This document shows, piece after piece, positions 1 through 12,000 of a stretch of 64,000 nt of DNA; positions within the stretch are counted from its first letter, which is position 1; each line of letters starts with the position of its first letter. Made by a program: the position numbers and the translations under genes. The stretch is from Botrytis cinerea B05.10 (taxonomy: Eukaryota > Ascomycota > Leotiomycetes > Helotiales > Sclerotiniaceae). Location: the NCBI RefSeq assembly GCF_000143535.2, contig NC_037310.1, positions 2,666,001 through 2,730,000 on the forward strand. The letters run 5' to 3'. The notes under the pieces were generated by a model. That model was given only the letters and a program-made list of their open reading frames with translations. It ran no database searches and had not been told where the DNA came from.

Positions 1-3000
1 GGGATAGATGCTGCATGCTCAGAATAATCTAAGTTTTCAAGACTTTTGGGTTCCTCGATCTCTGGATGGACAATGGTTTCCTCAAGAATTGGGACTGATG
101 GATTAAGGTCAAGAGATGGCTGTAGATTCTCGAAGTTTGTGGGTTCGTCAAGTTCGATGGCCTCATTGACATTATCATCCGGAAGCGGTACAGCAGCAGG
201 TTCTAAGAAATCACGACTTTCTGGCTCGATGGTCTCAACTAGTCTTTCGAACGGCTGCTCCAAGGCCTCACGATTAATTGATTCCGTAGCATCAAAAGGC
301 TTCTCTAAGATTTGGTCCTCGACAAGAAGAGTTTGTTCAGGCTCTTTGGTGACTTCGATTGGCACCTCAGGCTCTGACTGGGACTTGTTCTTACTCTTCT
401 TATTTTTCTTGCTTTTCTTGGACTTCTTAGTTTCGGGTGAGGTCGGCACATCTCGGACATCCGTTTTCTCAAGATCAATTTCGCTTGGTGGTTGAACTGT
501 TTCAACTTTTGCTGCAGGTTCAGTGGATAAGAGACTCTCTCCATCAGCATGGCTTGGCTCGAAAGCTTCCAGAACTCCCGACTCCTCCTGTGAAACAACT
601 TGATTTGGTAAAGACTCGTCGGTACCCTTGCTACTTTCCTCGAGAAGTTGCTCTCGTGGTGAGAAAGACTTATCGAAATTATGATTTGGCTCAGTAACTT
701 CAATCTCTCTTGAATCTTCCTCTGAGGCAGCGTGACTTGGCAAAGGAAGCTCATCAACAATGCCTGGCTTATCAACTTCAATAGTATTGTCCAACTCTTC
801 AGAAGGCGGTTCAACTGACAATTCAGACTCTTGAAGACTTGTATCTGGATCGACATACTCGACAGATGCCATGATATCATCTTGGATCGATTCATTTGGC
901 AAAGAAGATTCATCAACCAAGCTTGGTTCAGAGATATCGACATTCTTCGTGACTTTTTCGAGAGTGTATTCATTTGGTGAAACCCCATTACCAATCGTGC
1001 TTGGTTCAGTAGCAAGGTCAAATGGTGCTTGTGATACATTACTATCATCCTGAATAACCTCAAGAGGTATCTTTGAGGGCTCGTTTGATCTTTCAAGAAT
1101 TGCTTGCTCTGGAGTGTCCTCCGACAGGGGTTCTGGCACGAAAATGCTCTCTTGGTCAATTGCGCGAGGAGACTCTGAAGATTTGCTGGGGCTCTCAACA
1201 TTTTGTTCAGGGATATGCTCAGACTGTGGCGGTGAAGTATGAGGATCATTCTGAATAGCCTCACGATCAACTTCCTCGGACTCCCTAGGGTTTTCGATAA
1301 TTGGTTCAGGGGCATCTCTAATTGACACTTCGGGAGCTTGAATCTCTTCCAAGGTAGGTTCGTGTTGAATTTCAGAGGGCTCGCTACTGCTTTCAACAAA
1401 TGGCTCGTTAAGTTCCGGCACTTGAAGCTTAGGTTCCTTCTCAACAACATCATCCCTTGATATATCCGATCCTTGATTGGCTGATTCCCTAGCTCTAAAT
1501 GCTTTGGAGGCCTCTTCGGATATGAACGATTGTAAGCTGTGACGCTTCTTGCCCTTTTGTCTTTTCGATGTTTGGTCGTCCTGTAAATCCTCGGTCGATT
1601 TCATGACTGATGGCTCCGTGATTTGTTCAGCAATTTCTTCCTTGGGCTCAATGGGTAAAGTTTCTTCCTCGATGATCGTACTTGGCACTGGTTCAAAATC
1701 TTCGCTCGCGAACTTCTTGCCCTTTTTCGAATTTGTCTTGAAGTTTTCGTCTGCCAGAGCCCATTCCTCAAGTTCCGCAGTAGGCGACGGTGCTTTGACA
1801 GGTTCAGTCTCGGTGGCCTTTAGCATGGCAGACTCAGACACAATGCGTGGTGTAGACATAAAAGATTCAGATGAAGCGCGTGCTGTAGATGGTCTTGGAG
1901 GGAGTCCTTGCTCAGCGGCGGCAATTGCAGCCCTGTCCTTCTTTTTGCCCCATCCCAAAGCTTGAACCATTTCCAAAACACCCTTTTTTCTTCCTGTCAA
2001 AGGACCCATAAGGCCAGAAAGTCCTGCTGTCATTGGTGCATCGTTGAGAGCTGGCTCTTTCGCGGGGATCGTAATGATTTGTTCCACGGGCATATCGTTT
2101 GGCTGTTCAATTGGCATTTCAATATTGGACGATTCGCCAGTAGTTTTGGTGTCATCGGCAACGGTATCATCTTCAACCAAATCCTGTACTTGCTTGCCAC
2201 GCTTGTTTTTATCTTTCTCGGACTTCTTGGGAGGTGCAGAAAATTCGATTCCACGGTCTACAGTAGAAGGCTCCAGGGGTGTGTTTGGAAGATCTTGCCT
2301 AACATCAGCAGATTCTTCTCCTTGTGTCTTCTCTTCCTCATTGTTGACTTGATCCAAATTATTGGGAATAGAGACTTCCTCGATGGGTGTTAACTCATTC
2401 ACATTGTCTTGGCTCTTATCAAGAGTAACGGACTCCGGTTCAGGGTCGACGGCAATAGAAGATTCATTGAGACTTTGCGGATGCTCCAGCTCTAGTTGCT
2501 CTGGGAAGGTATCCACAGGCATCTTTTCTTCCTCATTGTTGACTTGATCCGTATTCTCGGGAACAGAAAATTCCTCGATGGGTGTTGGTTCAACCACATT
2601 ATCTTGGCTCTTATCAAGAGTAGCGGATTCTGGTTCAGGGTCGACGGTAATAGAAGATTCATCAAAAATTTGTGAGTGCTCGGGCTCGAGTTGCTCTGGG
2701 GAGGTATCTACAGACATCTTTTCTTCCAACGTGCCGGGTATCATGATGTCTTCGGAAGGATTAGATGCAAGCGAACTATCGCGTTTCTTCTGTTTCTTGA
2801 GCTCCTCGCTTTCGGTCTTTACCTCAGGTTCTAGTGTTAGAATTGTCGGATCAATAGGTGCCTTTTCGGTCGTTGCTGGCTCTGGAAAGTCCTGGTCGAT
2901 ATGCACATTTTCGATAGTCTCTGGCTCTTGCACAGGCGTTGAGGTCTCTTCCAAAGAAGTCTGTTCCTTGACAACGTCCTCGACAGGAACAATGTCCTCG

Positions 3001-6000
3001 GGCATTTGTGGCTTCTTGTCAGCTTGCTCAGTCTCCTCTGATTCTTCAAGTACAGGCTTGATAGTCGGCTCCTCGATAATCTCTGTCTGAGATGTAGGGA
3101 CATTTGTTGGCTCGTTCAAATCCTGAATATCATTGTCTGAGGAGGCGGTATCAGAAGGAACCAAATGGTCTTGATCTTGATTGGCATGCTTTTCACTTTT
3201 CTCGTCCTTGGCACTACCAGATTCGAGTTCCTCCTTCAGATCCTTAGGAAGCGCTTGTTGATCGTCTTGATGCCCAGCTTCAAATCCAACCGGAGTTTCA
3301 GTCTCATTGGAAATTGGTTTCTCTTCTCTTTCTTGAATCTCAATTGTAGGAACTTGATCACGTTCTTCTTGTGGCGTATGATTCTCTTCAATGCTCTCTT
3401 CGATCTCTGCAGGTAGTTGGCGAGGGAGAGATGATCCGTCTTCTTGAGCATTGACCGAGAGTCCATTGGATTCAGTAACGTCCCTTTCAAGCCCCTTAGA
3501 AACATCCTCAATCACAATTTCTTGTGGTTTCGATTCCTCTGGTAATGCGTTTGCAAGGCTAAGTTGATCATCTTCATGTCCAGTACTAAGGCTATCAAGT
3601 CCATTCTTATCTTGAGAAATATCATCGGATTTCAATTGTTCGAAACTAGGCATAGTATCTTCGGCAGCAATGATTGGTAGTATTGTTTCTGCAGCTGGAA
3701 AGTAGTCCTTTTCATTCGAGGTAGAGGTTTCTTTTGCACCTGCGGTCCATGGCGTAGCGGGAGTGATTGGCCAACCACCAGGTCCAACCATTGGTGTTGG
3801 CTTCTCTGTTACGCTCTCTGAATTAGGACCAGGGATTAGCGGCTCCATGGTTTCCTCTATGTCTGCAGTCTTACCATTTTTATCCTCATTTCTATCCTCC
3901 ATGGAAGAAGAGGCGGTAGCGTGAGTAGTATCATCGAGGACCGGTGTCTCTTCAAAAGCAAGAGTTTCTGGTAGTTCCTTTTCTTGCGGTTCAGGTACTT
4001 GCTCCTGCTCCTGAATGGCGTCAATTGAGTCCTGCTCGACATTGGCAATTTGTTCCTTCTCTGTCTTTTTCTTGTCCTTCCTGTTATTCTTGGAGTTTGG
4101 AGTTGAGAACTCTTCAATTGGCTCAACATTGACAGGCTTAGTTGGTTCTTGAATAGTTTCTTGAATGGTTTCTTGAGACAAATCTAGAGAATTTCTCGTG
4201 CCATCCTCAGATTGGGAAACCTTAGACTCATCGAGCTCGGGTTGTACCACAGCTTGTTCCGGTTGTGGATCAAGAGGAATTGGCTTAGATTTTTTTGACT
4301 TCTTCTTATCTCTCTTCGATTTAGGGCTAGAAAACTCGGAAACTATGGGCGTGATATCACCAGAATTTTCAGACAGTACAGAATCATCGAATGCCTGTGT
4401 CTCAGAGTTGGCTAGAGGAGAAGATGGCTCCGAAATCTCGCGAGAAAGCTCTGGCGATACCTCGAGTGATCGTTCCCGCATTGGAACTTCAATCATGGAT
4501 TCAACAACTGGCTCGGATATAAGTCCTTCCAGTTTAGGAGTGTCAGCTTTTGCCTTCTTCTTGTCCTTCTTCCTGTCCTTCTTTGACTTGGGAACAGAAA
4601 GTTCCTCGATCGGGTTGATCTCAGCTGAAGGCAAAGTTTCTTCCGTTTGACTAGATTCCGGCACTTGCTCTTGCAGTTCCTCAACTGATTTATAAATTGA
4701 AGGGTCATCATCCATAGGTTTGAAAGGCTCTACGCTATCCACATTTTTTGTCTTCAATTCGGGCTCCAAGGATAAACCATTTGTGTCTGCCTTCTCGTGT
4801 GCTTTCTCTTCTTCGGAGTTCTGGGTAGGATATTCAACGGGTTGAACCTCGGAGGTAGCTGCTTGTTCGATAAGATCTCTAACCGGTCCAGTCACGTCAT
4901 GTGGTTCACTTGAAGCATAGTCGGATTTTGGTCCTTGGGTATCCTCTTGACTGGGAATTTCGCTTTGGAGTTCCAGTTCCGGCTCCTGAGATAATAAAGC
5001 TGTTTCATTCTTACCCAGGCTGTTCTTGGACTTTGGAGTAGAGAAGTTATCTACGGACTCGACATTTTCGGCCTCAATTGGAGTGGAAGGTTCTTGCATG
5101 GGCTCCGGAGTATTCTCGGCTTGATCATGAATGTCATCTGATTCAAGCGTCAAACCTTTGCCCTCATTTTTCTTGAAATCTGACAAAGGAAATTCTTTGG
5201 TCGGCTCGACCTCCTCTTCAATACTCATGGTTTGGTTGCTCGAAGTTCCACTTAAGGTTTGCAATATCTCCTCCCGTTCGGAGGGTGTGTCATGTGACTC
5301 AGATGGATATTCTAAATGGTCGTTTCCACTCTTGTTCTGGATCTCTTGGGAAGATCTTGGTTCCTGCTCATTGCTTGTATCATGAGATACAATAGCAAGG
5401 CCGGCTGCAGTTGCAATTCCTGCGGCTCCAATGGCTTTAGCTATTGATTCAGATGAAGATTGTTTATGAAATGCATCAGAAGATAAAGTTTGCTTTTCTT
5501 CCACTGAGGGGAAAGAATCTTGAAGAAACTCCACTGATGGCGCTAAGTCCCTTTTAAAAGTAATCGCAGTCGGTGTGGATTCTCCGGAGGCGTGATCATC
5601 GGAGGGGAGGTTGGTTGAAAGTGGGTCTAGTGAAGGGCGGTGAAGGTCCAATTTTTCCAAAAAGCCCGATTCGGGTAGATCCGCCACGTCAAGCTCTGAA
5701 TTGGTTCGGGACGGCGGTAAATGTGGGAGCGGGTCAATTAACTCTTCTGGTACGAACGACCCACGTCTGTTAGTCTCTAATAGATACAGGGGCTTGAATT
5801 CCTTGGTATTATCCCACGACATAGGTCTTGATCTAGATCTTGGAATTGTGGTTGACTCTGCAATTGGAGAGGGATGGAAAGTATGAAAGGGCGTATTACC
5901 AGTTGATCTCGTTATAACAGGTGACGCCGAATTGGGTCGGTTTCCCATGACGAATTTTAATGGCACTGCACTTTGGCTTGGAGATTTTACAGGAGTCTCC

Positions 6001-9000
6001 TGCAAACTCTTACGATTTCGCGGAGTCTTCTCCCTTGGCGTACTTACAGTCCGTTTTTCAGATTCAGGTGTTGTAGGTCGACTTTCTGGGAGTTTGGGCA
6101 GGTCATCAATTGGTTCACAATTAGGTGAAACTGAACCACTTGGCGGCAATGGTAAAAGATCTCCATATTGAGGGTCAATTGAGGGTCTGATTTGTCGTTC
6201 GATAATCTCTGGGTCCAATATATCTTCCTCTCTTTCCTGCTTTCCCATCTCCCCCGTACTTCCCTCGCTATCATTATTATTAGCGGCATGTTGCTGTTGG
6301 TGCTGAGCAGAAATTGCAATTGCACCAGCAGCAAGGCCGGCACCCGCGCCAAGGATGCCGGCATTATCTAAAAAAGAACTCTTCTTCGAATCTGAACTTT
6401 TACTCCTCTTCCTCTCTCCATCATTCCTAGAATCTTGCACACCATCCTCACCGCGTGTTTTGTGGCCATTAGTTTCACTTGAAACCAATTGGGAATCACT
6501 GAAAGATTGACCCTCAGTTATCCCATCCGATGTTGAACTCCGTTTTTTCTTTTTCTTCTTGACGTCGTCAGGATCATCACGACTTCCCTTCGTTAGTTCC
6601 TCCTTCGCTGCTTCTGCTTTTGCACCGCTAAAGAACCCAAACAATCCACCACTCTTCTTCGGCGTTGCTTCCTTTGCCTTCTTCTTTGAATCTTCGTTAT
6701 CATCACGAGTAGGGTCCGAAGCGATTGATCGTGTAGCATCATCGTTTTCTTTGGTGCTACTGCGATCTTTTCGCTTTTTTTGCGGCGAATCTTCTTCATC
6801 CACCTTTGAGCTACTACCAGCTGATAAGATTGAACGGGATGAAGCCCACAGTGGATCATCACCATCTCGGCGTGATGGTCGGTCTGGCTCTCTTGACAGC
6901 TCCATATCTTCATAGTTATCAGCGGCTGGTAATGAGATTTGTGAAGGATCAGGAGAATCATAACGTTCGCTCTTGCTTCCCAATTTCTCCTTTGACTTTC
7001 TTCTCAATGATCTGCCAGATTCGGAGTCACCCTCTGCAGGGGGAGGTGAGTTAGAAGGTGAGTCAAATCTAACACTGTCGCGCTTCGACTTTCTGGGTAT
7101 TTTTGATTCGTCGCCATTTTTGATATCATCCATAGAGAATGTTCTGCGACTTTCACGCAAAGGAGAGTCAACTTTCCCATCGTAAGTTGATGAGCGCTTG
7201 CTAGGTTTCCTTTTTGGCTTTGAATCAAGGTCGATATCCTCATACGTAGATGATCGAGATGACTTTTTTGATTTCTTGGGAGTGTCAACAAGGTCAACGT
7301 AACTTTCCGGTTCATCGACTAATTCGCGGTTTGGCAGAAGATCGACAAATGAAGATTCTTCCCTCAAAAGTGACTGTGTTCTTGTTTCCTCCTTGTCACG
7401 TCTCTTTTGTTCCTTTCTACTCTGCCTAGATGAATCAAAATAGCTTTCGGGTTCTTCAACAATAACATCAATGATTGGCGATGATAAATCACCACCACTT
7501 CTTCTTCGTTCTTTGTCAAGCTTTCTCTGTTCTTTCCTGCTAAGATTGGGTGATTCCTCGTTGGAAGGCGATACACTTGACCAGTCTTTTGGAGTTTCTG
7601 GCACCTCGCCCATGACAAAGCCACGATTTGAAGAGCTTTCACCAGGGACGCTTGAAAGGTCGTCGATGGATTCTGCCCATGGCGTTTTGTATTCATTAGA
7701 ACCAGGTGGAGAATCACGTTTTCGAAACGCGAGGTTATCAATCACGAGATCAGGATTGAAGCCAGTATCTTCCAAACCAGCTGCCACTGTTGCAGTGAAA
7801 TCTAAGTCGTCGTCGAAAGCGCCAGGCATATGTGGAGTCTGTGACGGAACAGGCTTGGGGCCGACGCTTGGTGGGCTATCTCTTCTCGGATGCTGAGATA
7901 AACTTTCCCTCCTGTTATTTTGAGGTGGACTTTGACTTCTCATTTCTCCGTATGGACTCTCGGGCTCTACAGTCACGCCTCGGTAGATACTGTCTCTTTC
8001 GATGTCTCGAAATGAATCTCCGTATGGACTCTCAGGCTCTACAGCCACGCCTCGATACAGGCTGTCTCTTCCCATATCTTGAGGTAGACTATCTCGCCTC
8101 GGTTCTCCGTATGGACTCTCAGGCTCTACCACTACGCCTCTGTACTCATAAGGCCTTTCATTGCGCTCCTGTTCCCTTGCTTTCAAGATTCTAGCAAGCT
8201 CACTGACTTCGGCACGCTTAGGAGATTCGGGTCGCTCACTTTCCCTAGCTTTCAAGATCCTGGCGAGTTCACTTACCTCGGCTCGCTCGGGTTTCTTAGG
8301 GGATTCAGGTCGCTCCCTTTCCCTTTCTTTCAAGATTCTAGCAAGTTCGGTAATCTCAGCTCGCTTGGGAGATTCAGGTCGCTCACTTTCCCTGGCTTTC
8401 AAGATCCTAGCGAGTTCACTTACCTCGGCTCGCTCGGGTTTCTTAGGGGATTCAGGTCGCTCAAGTCTTTTAGGAGGTTCACTCGAGCCTGCTACTGCAG
8501 CACCCATGCCTGCACCAATGATACCTGCTGCCATTGCGGCCCATCCGCCCGGAGATTTTGGTTCAGTCTGTGACTCCAATCTTGGTTCCTGATATCTTGG
8601 CTTCTCGGGGGTTTCTGGGGATGATTCAGAAGTGTACTCGTCCTTTTGTTCGGTTGGACTTTCTACTTCGAAGTGTTTTGTCTCGTTTGGACCCCAGGTA
8701 ACAGCTTTTGAGACCGTTGATTGAGTGGGAGATGGAACGGGAACATCAGATGACCGAATAAGGTCTCCTCTTGGGCCAATAATGATGGGAGGAATATCTT
8801 TTCTATCACGCTTTGGGCGATTTTGATCATGCGACTCATCTTTTGATTGGTGTGATGGAGTCTCTTCGCGGATCTGTGCGGTTTCGCTAGGCTTGTCTTG
8901 TGATCGATATGATGAAGTTTGTTCACGGTCCTCAATTGTATCTCTGGGCTGGGTTGGTTCGTCTTGCGATCGTATAGTAGCTTGTTCCCGCTCTTCAATT

Positions 9001-12000
9001 TGATCCTCAGTTTTAGAATGACGTTCAGGTTCAGGTTCAGGTTTAGGTTCAGAACGGCTTCTTTCATCTGGGCGATTATCCGATCGATTAGAATTATCCT
9101 TTTTCACATTTCCATTCTTAGCCATAGAAGAAAACTGTTTCTCGGGTGATGGTGTTGAAGTAGGAGTGGGCCGGATCAAGTTCAAGAGAGGTCGAGGCAG
9201 TCTAGCATCCGCATCTTTTGTCATGAATGGACCCTTCAAATCAGCTTGGTCAACCTTGTATCGCCTGCTTGGAATGCTGTAGACTTTTAGATCTCTAGGC
9301 GTCATGATATAATCAAGCTTGAAATCAGCATTTGGTGCATCATAGGGACCTTTCTTGCGTTCATGCATGCCGGGAGGAGTGACAATGCGTGTTGGTTCTT
9401 CTTCTTCTGACTCTTCCTCGTATTTGTTCATCACTGAGCGCTCAGGTGATGGAGTGCGAGAACGGCGGACTTCTGCTGCAACTTTCCTAGCCATGACAAT
9501 TTCACGATAAGCTCGATCCGCCTCTGCCATAACTTCATCGTGAGATTTTTCCGGACCATTGGCGGAATCACTGTCTTTTGAAAGATCCTCCGAGTCAGTT
9601 CTTCTCTCTCCTCGTCGTTTCGATGATCTTGATTCTCGGCGAGTTTCCCGAGCCAAAGCAGCAGCGGCGGCGGCAATGGCTGCTGCCTCAATAGGAGCTG
9701 TAGAATGTTCAGTCTCATCATAAATCATTTCCGCATCATGAAGAGTTCTGGAATGTTCTTTGTATTGTTGTTCCTTATCATCTTTGTCGGAAACTTCGGT
9801 GCGTGGTTCGGAGCGGGAGATGGAAGATGGTTCATTAAATGATGAATTTTGATTTCGATTGAATTCTGGTTCGCGTTCGACAGTAACAACGGTAGGTGTA
9901 GATTGGTCTTTAGCTTGACGGCTAGAGCTTTCCTGGCGAGTAGGCGAGTCTGCAACCTGATATTGGAATGGATCCGAGGATGTGCGAGCCATTGCCGATA
10001 TTTCTGAGAGTACGTGGGCTCGTCGCTCTTCATAGTTGTCTTCAATGCGATCAGGTGCACGTCGTTCTTCGCGTCTCTCTCGTCGTCTCCTCTCTCGCTC
10101 CTCTGCAGCAGCATCAGGATCATCACGACTCTTTTCTCGATTCTTATCACGATCAGAATTAGAAGTTGAGCTTCTAGAATCATCTTTTCTTCGCTCCTCG
10201 CGACGCTTCTCTCGTTTTTCATCCCACGTAAGGTTACTATCAGCGATGGAAGATTGATCATAATCACGACGGCGCTCCTTTCGGTCTTCATCACGAGGTC
10301 TAGAGACGCTGCTATCGGCAAGTGAGTATTGATCCTCTTCGTAGCGTCGTTCCTTTCGGTCGCTATCTCGTCGAGTAACGGCGCTTTCACTATAGCTCCG
10401 GTTGTCTCTTCTGTCATCATCGCGATAGTTATCCTTTTCATCTCGACGACCAGATGCAATTGCAGCTCCAACAGCGGCTCCAGCTACGCCAGCTAAGGCC
10501 GCGCCAGCTAAGGATTTAGATCTGCCAGTGGAGCTTTTCAAGATTCCGCCAGACTCTGAACGAACGTAGTTGGGCTCGTGATAAACACTCTGAGAAACGG
10601 GAGTGATGGGTTGAGGTTGCTGAATTGGAACTGGTGCTGGTCTTGAGGCATTGTATTCCGACGAAGATGCTCGCGCCACATCAAATCGAGAGGGATCATT
10701 GGTGGGGACTGGGAAGACTTCTTGAAGAGGGGTCTGCGGACCACTTGCAACACTGTGGGTCCTGCTCACCCTTACCCTTTCGTGTACATACAAAGTATCC
10801 ACCTGTCTCTCTGGATGGCTGTAAGGAATGTAATTGTGTTGACCAAAATCACTACCCGACTCCCATTGCACGTCTTCGAAACCAACAGCTCTATCTGATA
10901 AATAACCATTGAGGGAATTCTCTGGCCCAAGGAGTCTTGGATCGACCACATTACTCTTTCGACTCTTTAGGCTATGGGTTCTCTTGCGCCCGAAGAAGTT
11001 GGATTGACTTTTCTTGCCAGGATGACTACCACCTCCGAACGCCAAACCGGTATCAACACTTGAATCCGACTCGTCATCAGAGGCTGATTCCCATCCTTCA
11101 TCATCATTAGGGTCGGTCTCGTACGGAGTAGCCTTAGAAGGGGGGAGGCCGCGCTCATCCCTTCGACTAGAAGTAGCGGTTTCAGGAACACCGCGTCCGT
11201 TCTTACCGTTCTTGGCGTCTTTTTTGCTATGATCGAGTGCGAGTTTAGCAAGTCCAGCGAGTCCAGCACCCACAGCCAAAATGTCAGCATCGGTAGTTGG
11301 TCTTCTCGAGCTTTTAGGTCTGTCGTTCGTGGCAGGTCGGGTATCTCTCAAGCTTTCCTTGCTAGACTTGTATCCTATGGTTTCCCACTGCCTGTCTCTT
11401 CCATCCCTGGCTCTCACACTCCTCTTCCTTCTGTATCTTAGAAATCCGGTCCCAAAAGCTAAATCTTCATTCAAAGAGGAGCTTGATGAGGAATTGTGTT
11501 TCGTCAATTTCTTAGCTTTCTTCTTCTCCTTTTTCTTTTTAGAATCAGACTTTTCGGATGGTGTCGTAAAGAAAGACCTGAAACTAAACCCTTTGGTAGG
11601 AAAATGGCGAGAGATATCGAGGTACGAAGAAGTAGATGATCCTGATGTACTCAAATATTCCGTGGTTTGCGGCCCGCGTTCCATTCCTGAAGGTTGGCGC
11701 ATTCCACGTTCTCGTTCTGATTTCTCGCGCTCCATCATTTGTCGTTCATGTTCTCGTGCCCGTTCTGGATCATAATATTCTGCTACCGTAATTGTATTTT
11801 CTTTATCATATGGTCCTGTTCGTGATGGGTCCATTGACATGGTAGTTGCAGTCGTATCATAATGAGCAGTACGTGGCGTATCGGGATGCGCGATAGAGCT
11901 TTCCATACCCGGATCGAATCGACCAGTTCGCGGTGTGTCAACAGACATAGTGCTCTCAGCAATATCATACCTTCCTGGCCTAGGAGCGCGACCTTCGGGA

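Noticed and set aside
305..1453. 382-codon minus-strand frame, and similar frames at 9725-10471, 11783-12181 and 8663-9067
   Set aside because: All lie in one alternative frame opposite or alongside the giant gene's frame. Their residue composition follows from shifted Glu/Ser/Pro codons, and they lack domains.
11281..11775. 164-codon plus-strand frame
   Set aside because: Antisense shadow of the giant gene's Lys/Ser-rich N-terminal region.
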